Assembly (NCBI GenBank): GCA_932521025.1
Contig: OW051473.1
Location: 4,774,001 to 4,838,000, forward strand
DNA from: Oscheius onirici
Taxonomy: Eukaryota > Nematoda > Chromadorea > Rhabditida > Rhabditidae
DNA length: 64,000 nucleotides
Reading direction: 5' to 3'
In this document: in pieces, positions 11,879-22,605 of the stretch
Layout: each line of letters opens with the position of its first letter
Numbering within the stretch: position 1 is the first letter of the stretch
The notes under the pieces: model-generated
What the model saw: the letters and a program-made list of their open reading frames with translations, nothing else
Databases searched by the model: none
What the model was told of the DNA's origin: nothing
Made by a program: the position numbers and the translations under genes

Positions 11879-13990
11879 TTACAAAATGGTAGTCATGTCA
11901 TACTGAAGATCGAACCACAAAAGCATGAATGAAAAAAGAATGAAGAACAGAACAACCGCAAAAAAGTACACAGGCGAGGCAACAAGAGTAGATCCATACC
12001 ACAACAAGCCGGAACACAGCAGGACGCATATCCATCCAGCAATCCATTTCATTGAAGCATATCGGAAATATTCTTCCTGAAAATTAAAAATGATATGAAA
12101 TTCAAAAACGGCTCACTGTAGTTCCTCGTTTCTTGTGTTTTCTGATCCTGCACTGCCTGTTTTTTAGCGGCTTTTTCACTCGTTCCGAAACTGTCCTGAT
12201 GAAGTGTTCGGCTTCTGACCATGAGTGAGGTCCTTTCAGACGATAAACATAAGGCAAGTTCGGTCCCATGAATAATTGTACTGCGAATTTTGGATCTTTC
12301 AATAAAATCTATTGCTCATTTGCCGAGTGGTTAATAAAAGACAAACCTCTTTTAAACCAGGCTTACAACCAAGAAACTCGGCGATCTCATCCATGTACTT
12401 GACATAGTCCACCTCAACTTTTCATGAACAAGTATAAAAAAAAACTCGAACCTGTATGGTATGTTTGGTACTGTTGAAATAGCGTCGCCTCATTAACTTC
12501 CGTTTATTCGCGATATCATCCCGCATCAGTTTGGGACTCGGGAGCGTTAGTGAGCCAGAAAACACGGTAGCAACCCATCTCGCCTTAACTGTTTTGTGTT
12601 TTGTCAAGGTTTTACTAACCTGCATCTCAGAAATTGGAGCAATGCTTCCAATCGGTTGAATGAGCCCTATGACTGCAATTGAAGGGTCGTTTGGTGGTAG
12701 GACAAACTTGTACAGATCAACATCATGCTCCTGGAAATCAAAATTGGAGTGAATTAAAAAAGACTAACCTTTATCTGAATGGTGTCTTCAGGCATGTATG
12801 GGAATTGAAAAGTGTATCCCGTGCAGAATATGAAAACGTCGCATGGAAACTCTTTGCCACCTTTTACAGTAACAGAATTTTCTCCAAACTCTTCTACATC
12901 TTCCTAAAATACACTATAAGTTTCAATGTGTTGAAAACTGACCGTAATAGTAATGTACCCAGAGCAAATCAAATTTGCTAGAGCGTCATTGACAGTTGGA
13001 TGTTGCTGGAAAAAACGATGGTTAGGTCGGAGTCCATAGAGATCGTGATCCATTCTCATCTGACAACGATGTTCCATGAAATCATTGGCCACAGTCCAAG
13101 GAATAGCATCCATGACCCAATTATAGTATCTGAGAGTGTGAATGTTTGAAGATAGATCAACCCATACCTCGTCATCAACTGCGTGTCGTAAGGCATACCA
13201 CCAGCTGCACATCTATTGAATATCCAAGAACCGCGTCTTGTAGATATTGTGACCTAACAATAGTATATTCAAATTAACTGAAACTCACAGATTTAGCTAT
13301 TTTAGCCAAGTCGACGGCAATATCCAGAGATGAGTTCCCAATTCCAAGAAGGACCACATCTTTTCCTTTAAACCCTTCCGTGTTACGGTAGGACCAGGCA
13401 TGCATGATGTGTCCGGCAAACTTTTCCTGGTCTGCTGAGACTATATGGCATATTTGAATATATACTTTTTAATGTCGGTTGTTGAGGATTAGCGTGATGT
13501 CCCGTACACAACATCAATCGGTCGAAAAATTCTACTTTTCCGTTGTTAAGAAAAACATTCCAGCCATTTTTACATTTTTCTGTCTAAACATACTTTTTGT
13601 TGCGTTATCAGAGACGTATACGTTTAGAACGACCGTTTCAAACTGAATGTGTCTTTTCAAGTCGAAAGTATTGGCATACATGTGGAGATAGTCGTTGACC
13701 TTTGTGTGATGCATGAAATTAGCCCAATCACTCGGCGGAGGAAAGTCCGAATAAGCCATCATTTCTTTTGAGGTATTAACGACTGTTGTTTCCATAACAG
13801 TTGCCCCAATCTGAATGTTATAAAAGTATTTTCACCTCTGAAAAATTACATCTTTTTCCTGGGGGCGGTAATTCCAAAGACCGCCGAGATCAGCTGTTTT
13901 CTCGTAGCAGACCACATGCAATCCTTCTTCAAGGCACGCCTTGATAGACGGCAGGCCGGATGCACCAGCCCCAATGACACAAACTCTCAT
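11879..13990 (-). CDS. Flavin-containing monooxygenase
   Basis: NADPH- and FAD-dependent monooxygenase that oxygenates soft nucleophiles (N, S) on xenobiotics and metabolites, usually at the ER membrane. Visible parts in order: FAD-binding GAGASG at the very N-terminus after MRVCVI; the segment [18 protein letters not shown]; the FMO signature [12 protein letters not shown] (FxGxxxHxxxY); NADPH-binding GIGNSS; then [10 protein letters not shown]; and a hydrophobic C-terminal anchor in the last exon (11879-12076, [19 protein letters not shown]). All exons are on the minus strand, for example 13850-13990, with short introns. I chose the start at [12 protein letters not shown], as in other FMOs, over an in-frame ATG upstream. 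C. elegans has five FMOs; I cannot say which is the orthologue. Confidence 0.92.
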
Positions 13991-14395
13991 AGATCTGTAA
14001 GAAACGTGTAGGTAGCAACAAGAGAAAAGCACAGGTAACAATAGAAGTGAGTTAGTCGAGGTCTTGTGGTTGCGCCGAGGGCGAAAGCGGTTTTTGGATT
14101 GGCGTTGACCTCATTCGCATCGCAACTCACAATGATAGCGCCCGCAAATCGCACTATGCATCCCGAAGGCGGCACGTAGAAAACTCGTATCAGTTCCTTT
14201 CCCACCCGTCGGGATCTTGTCGCTTCTTGTTTCTTATGACTCCGTTTTGCGGAAGGACTCATAGTCCGATCTACGTTGTCATGAGATTCAAACAAACTTT
14301 TATTATAACTATAATCGGAAAGAAAACAAACACGTGATATATCCTGTGATAGTTGAACTGATAGGGGCCTCTATTCGAGGGTATTATGAAGCATT

Positions 14396-15783
14396 CTATG
14401 CACACACTTCTGTACGATTGAGCGGTTTGAATGTTTTGAAAGCGTTGTCGAGTGACGGGTTTCCATAGTCAGTGGCAGCGTTGATATCGTCGTCTATCCG
14501 GAGTAGCAGAGGCTTATAGCTATCGAGGTAGTTGTAAGCCACTCCGAGAAGTTCTTCTTTTGGTAAATTGTCAAATAATGCAGCTGAGGGCACAATCTGG
14601 GGCGGAAGCTCCTCAAGACGGATACCTTTCTTCTCGAAAGTCTGCAAACGACCCATTTCGATTGGCTTCAACGGTTTGCATGAGTCGCAAGGAATTGACG
14701 AGAGACGAGACAGAATCTCAGGAGTGGAACTCCTGTTTGCGATTTCCGGATTCTGCAATAGGAATTGTAAAAAAAAACGGAAAGAGCTAAAATTAACCTC
14801 AATTTGGGCAGGAACAGCCAAGACGGAGAGAAGAGTCACTGTGTAGAAGAGTCCCATGAGTCCCATGAAAGAGAGAAAGTCTTGCAACATTGTCATGTAA
14901 GAGCATCCCGGGATATTGGCAGCCAGTTGGAAGAGGTCGTTGTACGTCGCTACTCCGTTCTGTTCCACGTTGTAATTTGCCACGTAGCATTCCACAGTCT
15001 TCAGCACTTTATCGAATTCATCAGCGTTGACCAGAGTATTCCAGTTCTGCAAACAACGCTTGTAAACTGTTGGCATAGAACATTCCGGTTAGAGTTTGGC
15101 AAGTAAACATGCTCTCTCGAGTCAGTACACTGTGAAGTAAGAAACCTGGTAAAATGAGCCAAACTGCTCACCAATCGCTTAATGAAGTCCCACTCCAGCG
15201 TGTTTAAATGTTCCAGTACAATGTCGGCAGCCTCGGCCCATTCCGAATTCGTAGCGCGGTCCCAAGTGTCCGAGTCATGCAAGTACTTGGAAGCTAGCAC
15301 AAGGGCGGGAAGATACAGATCAGCAGGGTCAGATGATTCGAAGAACTCCTAAATTTGATTTTCATAATAATATTAAAGGTTCAAAAAAAAGAGCTAGATT
15401 TTTTACATGATCAAAAAGGCTGGAGAATTATCAGCTTCTTCTATTCCAATTACGTTTGAACAGAAAAGTGTTAACAAAAGAATGATACTAACCTGATCAG
15501 TTGTTCGTAGTCGGTCGAGATAGATCATTGCGACAATCAGCGAGCACGGGTCTGCATATCCTTTGTGAGAGATATTGGCGGAAATCTCTGGTCTCATGTA
15601 GTCGAAGGGACAGTGGCGATCGAAGTAATTGACAACCATGTCTAAAAAGCACTTTTTTAAACTTCTAAAATTAAAACTACCTTGAAGAGGAAGATTCAGC
15701 GAAGCATTCTTTTTCATACCATAGTTGAGCGATCGTTTCACCCTTCTGCGTATCCTACGGAAATCGGGAAACTGGGGAGGCAT
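14396..15783 (-). CDS. CNPPD1-like cyclin-fold protein
   Basis: Resembles the CNPPD1 (cyclin Pas1/PHO80 domain-containing 1) family. The cyclin-box-like part reads PCSLIVAMIYLDRLR, then LASKYLHDSDTWDRATNSEW and VLEHLNTLEWDFIKRL. An intron of about 125 nt leads to NWNTLVNADEFDKVL and ATYNDLFQLAANIPG, followed by a hydrophobic segment (LMGLFYTVTLLSVLAV) that fits the predicted membrane region of CNPPD1. A further intron precedes NPEIANRSS and a 120-residue tail. The start chosen is MPPQFPDF at 15783; the upstream in-frame MFHSIYF lacks cyclin similarity. Minus strand, divergent from the next gene. The molecular role of CNPPD1 is poorly known; I infer only family membership. Confidence 0.75.
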
Positions 15784-15883
15784 CCTAAGTGATCCTGGAA
15801 CCAAGAAATATATAGAATGAAACAATGGAAAAAAATATAGATTAAGAAAAGAGTTATATCGCGATAGTTAGGGTACAAACACC

Positions 15884-16390
15884 ATCGGTAGAAAAAAGTT
15901 TATTTCGAAATCACATCAAAATATCAGCTGATTTCCTTTTTCGAAATGTAGCGCAAAAAAACATTTGAAACAGTGCTTAGGACCCTGAGAAAAATTGGCC
16001 GCCCGCCAAAAAACCACCGTAGTGCGATTTAGATACGCAATTGGAATGGCTGCGACGCGGTAGACGCGGTCCAGCGTCCGATTCCCCCAAACAAATTTGA
16101 ACGCTGTTTGTTGATCCCTTGGCGCGTGCACGTTTTTTCAACGTTTCATTTATCATGCACTTCGTTTACACCAAATTTTTTACACTTTTCGGGAACTTTA
16201 ATTTAAAACTGATTTATTAAATAGCTGTAGGGCATGGTAATCCCTAGAATCCGCCTGTTTTCTCCTAAAATGTTGGCATTCTGCCCATTTCGAAAATTTG
16301 CGCATTATTCGAAAAAGGATTTCAGCTGTTTTGCCCTTTTTTCAAATTCTCTAAAAAGTGCAAAAAAGAACATTAGTTTTCTACGATTTT
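15884..16390. repeat. Degenerate inverted repeat, possible old foldback element
   Basis: The left arm (about 15884-15965) and the reverse complement of the right arm (about 16275-16390) share, with gaps, ATCG-TAGAAAA, CAGCTGA, TCCTTTTTCGAA and GCGCAAA. The central 300 bases are not paired. The arms are too diverged to define ends or a target duplication. It occupies most of the gap between the CNPPD1-like gene and the RGG-protein gene. A 71-codon minus-strand frame inside it is probably chance. Confidence 0.35.
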
Positions 16391-16577
16391 TCGCTTAATT
16401 GGCGCCAAGATAAGATAAAACGGCTGTGATAACACTGTTTTGGCATAGATCAACACGCTATCGATTGATAGAGACTTGATCGATCGGATCTGGCTCTATT
16501 TTTCCATTTTTTCAATCTTCTGATTTTAAAATCTTTCTTCCTTGCATTGAAAACAATTGTAACGTGTTTTTTACAGA

Positions 16578-18045
16578 ATGTCAGAGGTGGACACTCCACA
16601 TTCGACGGAGGAGGACAAGGAAGCCAAAGTGGACATCCCTGGGGCCGAAGAAGCTGCTGGTGAGTTTTTTCGTGCCTATTTTTGAAAATTTCTTTTTAAT
16701 AGATGCTGCCGCCAAGGCTGATGCAACCGAGAACGGCCATGCTGAAACCGCTCCGACTCCTATACCCGCGGTGGAGGCTAAGGAGGTGAAGGCCGATGAG
16801 CCCCAGGATGATACAGAAGGAACTCAGGTAACTGAATTTATTTTTGCTTCAAGAAAGGTTGTTTCAGGAAGAAGACACTCCACCAGCACAGACAGACGAG
16901 CCTGCCGCGCCGGTTGAGGAAAAGGCTGCCGAGCCCGAGCCGTCTCCCTCTAAGGAGGTCGAGGAAACTCCTGCTGAGAAAGCTGACGAGGCTTCTAGTA
17001 ACGCTCCAACAGAAGGAGACAAGAAGGATGATTGGGAGGTTGTTGATGATGCTGAAGTCGCCGAGGTTGGTGGAACATAACAACTATTTTATATTTTCTT
17101 TTGTAGGCCAAGACTGCAGCGGCTGCTGATGCAAAAAAGGGGGAAGAGTCGGCTGATGAGAAGCCTGATGAAACGGAAGAAGCTATGGACGCCGAGAACA
17201 CCGAAAAGACGCCTGAGCCCGCTGAAGATGCTGAGGAGAATGCCGAAATGGAAGCTGAGGTTCCTCCTCCGACTTCTGCCAGAGGTGGACGTGGTGGACG
17301 TGGGCGTGGACGTGGTAAGAGAACTTTTTTAAATGGTTGCTCAAATATTACTTAGGACGCGGTCGTGGACGAGGTGCCGCTGCTGCGGCCGGCGCTGGAC
17401 CTGCAACTCCACGCACTCCCAGGACTCCCCGTGCTGCCAAAGCTCCAGTTGAGGTACATAAAATATTTTACATTCTGGTACGAAGTGAATCCAATTTCAG
17501 TCTGCTGAGTCGATAGCTTCTACTAGGCCAAGACGGTCTACCAGCATGAAGATCGATTATGCCAACCCGGACACTTCGACAGTGCTGGCCGAAATAGATG
17601 ACGAAGTTCCCGGAAAGTTGTTCAAAGGAACTCGTGGAGGACGCGGTCGTGGTGGTAGAGGAAGGGGAAGAGGAAGACGCGGCTCCGACTCCGATGACTC
17701 TGAGCACCCTCCTAGTGACGACGATGATCTCGTAGGTTTTTATTCCTTTTTTTTCTAAATCGTTGCAAACGCGTTCGCAATTTGGCTTTGCAGGACTTTG
17801 GAGCCAAAAAGCCCAGAGGTGGTGGAGCTCGTGCTACCCGAGCCAGTTCCGGAAGACGCGGACGCCCTGGCAAAAGGGCTGCCGTCAAACATTCCGACGA
17901 TGATGATGGCGAGGATGAGATGGTTATGGACGACGGTCCCTCTGATGAAGAACAGGAGCATGATGCTGGTAGCGGAGAAGACGAGGTGGAAACCAAAGAA
18001 AGGGGAGCCGCCGTCCCTCCCAAGAAACGTGTTCGTGGAAACTAA
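16578..18045 (+). CDS. Acidic, RGG-rich disordered protein
   Basis: Unrecognised protein of about 390 residues, low-complexity throughout. The start codon lies one base after TTTTTTACAG, which looks like a trans-splice acceptor. The first half is Glu/Ala/Pro-rich and acidic (exons from 16578, 16703, 16868, 17107). The middle carries RGG/RGRGRG runs (GGRGGRGRGRG) followed by TPRTPRTPRAAK. Then come a more ordered piece (MKIDYANPDTSTVLAEIDDEVPGKLFKG), a second RGG run and an acidic tail, with an AT-hook-like GRRGRPGKRA near 17850. RGG boxes bind RNA and AT-hooks bind DNA, so a nuclear role with nucleic acid or chromatin is a reasonable inference, but I recognise no named family. Confidence 0.85.
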
Positions 18046-18278
18046 ATTTTCTGTATTTAAAGGACTCCTCCCCTCTTTACAAGGGTACTATATTTAGCCA
18101 GAGTTAGCTGTGTCATGTTTGCACATTTTTGGTTTCATTTTCGTCACGGTCTCTTAATATACCTCCACTGTAAGCCTTGTTGTGGCGTATATATTGCTAA
18201 CTTTGGTTACTTATTAATTATTGTTGTTAAACAATTGCTGATACTCAATTGTATACGATGGTATGCACTTGTTTTTAT

Positions 18279-18284
18279 AATAAA
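18279..18284 (+). other. Poly(A) signal AATAAA of the RGG-protein gene
   Basis: A perfect AATAAA about 235 bases after the stop codon at 18045, in a T-rich 3' region. The next 420 bases to the PLD-like gene hold no supported gene. Confidence 0.55.
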
Positions 18285-18705
18285 TTTTTGGTGATACTCT
18301 ACCTGCTTTTCTGTCGTAGCAACTGAAACCAGCAAGGCGGCTTACGGTATCTGACTCATTCCTACAACTGGACCGTGGAAAACATAAACGAACCGTTCAT
18401 TTTTAGACGCATCTATTCCACTTAGCACGTTGACGGCGGTAGTTTATCCAGATTGCGTGAAGCCGCGGTGCCACCTATCGATCGGCGTTATATCTAATTC
18501 TCACGCGAGCTGTTCTCCCGAATCAAGAAAGATGATTCCCATCGGAGAGGTAGGACTTAATGATCATTTTTTCTCACGCAAAAGACTCCTCAAATCACAT
18601 ATCTGAGCATCGAGAAGTTCAATTGCACGGCTCTGCAACCCCCGCACATAATGCTCGTTTTATGCCATCAAATATCTGTTCCAGACACACGATGGCAGAG
18701 CCGAC

Positions 18706-20483
18706 ATGACAAACTTCGAAATGGATTTGTTCGATACAAAGATGACCTACATAAAATCGGAAGAGAAAGAGGATACGTGTTGTAGGTGGGAAAGCATCGA
18801 AAAATATCTTTGAAATTTGTCGTTTCAGTTCGCGAAAGAATCGAAACAGAATTATTAAGCCGTCGTGTGTTCCGATTACTCTTATTTCCTTGCTCATCAT
18901 TGCTCTTGTCTTTCTGCCTCTTCTGAATGACGTCGACCTAATCACTTCGCGGAAGCTACCGCTCAAAGCAGAAGGTCCATGCGGGTATTTCTTGTTCTGT
19001 ATTTTTAGTAAGTTCAAAACTTGTAGCCTGGATATTGCCGAGTCTATTCCAACAGGACTTGTGTTCAACTCTTCCGTAACTCATAAAAAGACTCACGAAG
19101 AGTGGCTTGTGAGTACTATATCACTTTTATGATCGAATTCTTATTTCAGGATCTTATAGATAGTGCTGAGAAGACTATAGAAATAGCTGCTTTTTATTGG
19201 AATCTCAACGAAACGTATCCAACCTCAAAACCTGGACAAGACGTGTTCACTGCTCTCCAAAATGCAGGAAAACGCGGTGTAAAGGTGAAATTTGCTTGTC
19301 ATTTTGAACGTTTTCTATGTAGATTTTGATTGCTCAAGATGTCTCAAAAGGAATCTCCGAAAACTCAGATTCTGCTTTTCTAGCCAGAGAGGGGTTGGCA
19401 CAAGTTAAAACTCTGAATTTTGTCGACCTGATGGGTGGAGGAGTGCTGCACACCAAATTCATCATTGTGGATTTGAAGAATGTTTATGTTGGATCAGCAA
19501 ATATGGATTGGAAGGCGTTGACCGAGGTGAGGAATCATTGCACTCTCTATTTTCAATTTTTTCAATTTTCAGGTAAAGGAGATGGGCGTTGTTGTTCGTA
19601 ACTGCCCAGCTGTTGCCGCAGATATCTTTCGAATCTTTTCTGTTTACTGGAAACTTGGAGATGAGGGTGCAAAAATACCGGACAGCTGGCCAATTGCCTA
19701 TAGGACCCAATTTAATGCCAAAAATCCCATGGACGTCGATATTAACGGTGCTCGCTCCAAGCTCTTCATCTCGGTGTGTCTATCTCGTTGGAGTCTTAAG
19801 TCTATTTCAGAGCTCTCCACCGCCATTTAATCCAAAAAATAGAGAAAATGATCTGGATGCTATTGTCGGCGTTATAGGCAAAGCAAAGTCGTCTGTTTGC
19901 ATAGCTGTGATGGACTACATGCCTGCAACATTGTATGGTAAAAACAACAGGTTTAATTATGTTTATAAATTAAATAGTTTTGTTTTAAGCTACTGGCCTG
20001 ATTTGGATGTTGCTCTTCGAAAAGCTGCTTACAGAGGGGTAAAAGTCCGTCTTTTGATTAGTCACTGGGATCACTCTCGAGAAGACATGCAACACTACTT
20101 GAAGAGTCTCATTGACATCACTCCTGCCCTGAAGAACCACGGATCCATTTCTGTGGTAAATGAATCACATTTGCTAAATCTATTTTTAAATTCAGAAATG
20201 GTTCACAGTTCCATCCTCTGAAACCCAGAAGAAGGTTCCTTTTACTCGTGTCAATCACAACAAGTACATGGTTACAGATCAGATTGGATATATTGGTACG
20301 TTTTGCTCTTATTTGTTTTACGTTTTAATTGTAGGAACATCCAACTGGGCAGGAGACTATTTCACGAACACGGCGGGAGTAGGATTTGTAGTACAATCGA
20401 ACGACAAAAACAGTTTGAAGGATCAACTGCAAGACGTGTTTCACCGCGATTGGTACAGTACCTATGCAACTCCATTGATGTAA
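18706..20483 (+). CDS. PLD3/PLD4-type phospholipase D family protein
   Basis: A type II membrane protein of the PLD3/4 group; mammalian members are lysosomal 5' exonucleases rather than classical phospholipases. A short cytoplasmic head (MTNFEMDLFDTK) is followed by a transmembrane segment (VPITLISLLIIALVFLPLL). The luminal part has two HxKxxxxD motifs: HTKFIIVD followed by GSANMDWK (near 19450-19510), and HNKYMVTD followed by GTSNWAGD (near 20258-20357). Introns are short; exons start near 18706, 18828, 19009, 19150, 19324, 19572, 19810, 19991, 20197 and 20335. An upstream ATG at 18692 stops after five codons, so I start at 18706. Both catalytic motifs are intact, so it is probably active. 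Confidence 0.9.
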
Positions 20484-21782
20484 CCATCCACACATTCCAA
20501 AACTCTCTGTGATCTTTCCATAATTACTGTTCGGGTTGTATCCATGAAAATCGACAGGCCATACCGTTCGGGTGTTTGTTGTAAATTTATAAGTAAACCT
20601 CCTATTCTATTAAACTGTTTGTAATTGCCGTGTTAAATGACTTGGACCTTCTGGAAACGTACACTCCCTCCTGCGATATCTCCAAAAGGTAAACCTTGTT
20701 CTTTTTACGGCATTCCAAGATGGCCAAACAGCCATAATAGCTGGCATTCTTATCATTTATGGGAGACTTTCGAGATAGCGGAATTTGACTGATCAGCAGG
20801 AGCCACGTAGTCACAGATGGCAGAAATACCGGAACAGAGCTACTGTTTTCGAACAAAAACTGCCACGAAGCAACTGTAACGCTTGTTAATCCTCTGATAA
20901 GTGAGTAAATGTACAAGAGATCTCTGCTGCAGAAATGTTTTGAGTAGTTCTGGAGAATATCATGCATATTTTAAAATAGGAATTCTAGAACAAGGTTTCA
21001 GATGATCTACAGATTTTTTTAGTCATCGTATGTATATAGACAAGTTTTTCAGTAGCAAAAATAAGTGGTTATCAATTTGGCTCAGGTAAAAATAGACGCT
21101 CAAGATGGTCCGAGTTTTATTACTTTTTAGGAAAGACAAAGAGACCTCACAGACTGCTCCTCAGTACGGTATGATTGAAATTTTCTTTGTGTTTTGAACA
21201 GAACGAAATAACAAAAATAAAGCAATATAGCTGAATAGAATAGAAACTAAACCATAGTCGATCTAGATTCTAGAACTATCTTCTTTCGGTTAACCATTTC
21301 TCGCTCGGAGTAGATACAAAAACCAAAGTTCGATGCGTATTCCGCAGTTTTTATATGTCATTCATGGAGCCCGCTGGATATGGATGTATCTGCAGGTTAA
21401 TCTGGGCTTTTTGTTTTCTGAGTCTTGTACCATTTTCTGTCGTAAACTTCGTTCTGCATAAATAAGCGTGCCCCACTCCAAATTATCTGCAGCTATCGGT
21501 GGCACCCTACGCCGCAGACTCTTATAATCTTGCGTCATTAACACTTATCGAAAGCAATCAGCTGCCGTAAATGTAGCTGGCACGTGGGTAACTCTGATCT
21601 TCGTTTTGCCACGCCGAAGCCTATGGTAAACACGTGGTTTCAAGGTTCTTCGAACAGAACTTACTTAACAGCTGATATACTGTTGTGAATTTAATAAATC
21701 TTGTCGCTAATTTACGTCTGTGTATTCGTGGTCAGTGTATATAATATTTGTTCAGCAACAGAAGGCTTAGTACCAGGAATTA
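20484..21782. other. Intergenic stretch without supported genes
   Basis: A minus-strand frame at 20602-20967 (121 codons, starting MHDILQNYSKHF) is the longest open stretch. It has no recognisable domain, signal peptide or splice structure, and I do not call it a gene. Probable 3' UTR of the PLD-like gene at the left, AT-rich spacer elsewhere. Confidence 0.4.
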
Positions 21783-22240
21783 TTAAAGGGACGCTGACAT
21801 TGTGTGTCGACGTGTCGACAGGGGAAATCAGGCAACTGCGTGGCGGAACCCACGACAAACTTATATTTTTGCATTTTTAGCAGTTTACACTCATTTTTTC
21901 AATTTTTACTTGTTTTCAATCGATTTCTCGTCAAAATTTATCCCTAAAATGAGTGGCGGAACGTCAAAATTGGTGGAAAATGACGGGAATAGGCAAAAGT
22001 ATAGAAGTTTTAGGCCAGTGCTTTTTTGTCTATTTCGGTCAATTTTCCACCAATTTTAGCGTTCCACCACTCATTTTAGGTGTAATTTTCAACGGCAAAT
22101 CGATTAGAAACAAGTAAAAATCGAAAAAAAGAGTGTGAAACAAAGAAAACACGGAAATGCGGTATTTGAGGTGTTTGAGGTTTGAATGCGCGGGCTTCCC
22201 AGATTATTCCTTTCTGGTTATAATGTCAGTGTCTCTTTAA
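21783..22240. mobile_element. Foldback MITE bounded by TTAA
   Basis: A near-palindromic non-coding element. It begins TTAA-AGGGACGCTGACATT and ends with the reverse complement of TTAA-AGAGACACTGACATT. The inner arms (about 21890-21995 and 22030-22130) also pair well: both carry TTTTTACTTGTTT, AATCGATTT, AAAATGAGTGG and AAAATTGGTGGAAAA. The TTAA at each edge fits a TTAA target duplication as made by piggyBac-type transposases. It has no transposase gene, so it would be non-autonomous. The 85-codon plus-strand frame inside it is a by-product. Confidence 0.75.
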
Positions 22241-22561
22241 TGAAGTAAAATTTGGAAACAATGTTTTTAACAGTCACTTTACAAAAATGTGCTCTCGATT
22301 GCTGGAAGCTTCTATAGTCGTTAATTGTCGACAGATTTCAAATATATAGATTTTTTATTTTACCAGTACATTGGAGAAAGATGAGGAATATCCGTGAAAG
22401 ACCTCATAATTCTCACCGTTTCCTGTTTGACGTAATTGAAGTTGTTATCGAGTCACGGTGCGCCTGAGTTCAGTAGCTCTTTTTACAGCATAGCACCAAA
22501 TGGGGCGGAGTTACATCAGCCCAGAAGTAGATCACAGATATCAGTTGGTCATAAAATTGTG

Positions 22562-22569
22562 TATTTAAA
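22562..22569 (+). promoter_or_regulatory. TATA-like box before the His/Ser-repeat gene
   Basis: TATTTAAA lies about 37 bases before the start codon at 22606. With transcription starting about 30 bases downstream, the leader would be only a few bases long. No spliced-leader acceptor lies between box and start codon, unlike many neighbours. Confidence 0.4.
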
Positions 22570-22605
22570 GGTTCCCGGATGACAGTATGTTCACCCTTCC
22601 AAGCG

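Noticed and set aside
13987..14295. 102-codon minus frame overlapping the FMO start
   Set aside because: Different frame from the FMO, no recognisable protein, and lies in the upstream region.
14560..15106. Plus-strand frames opposite the CNPPD1-like gene
   Set aside because: The minus strand carries a coherent spliced protein with family resemblance; plus frames do not.
15001..15150. Peptide CTDSREHVYLPN following IKRL in the CNPPD1-like gene
   Set aside because: Using the later acceptor TTTGCAG gives NWNTLVNADEF, which aligns with the family; the peptide is inside the intron.
20602..20967. 121-codon minus-strand frame (MHDILQNYSKHF...)
   Set aside because: No domain, leader, membrane segment or splice partner; composition like translated A/T-rich spacer.
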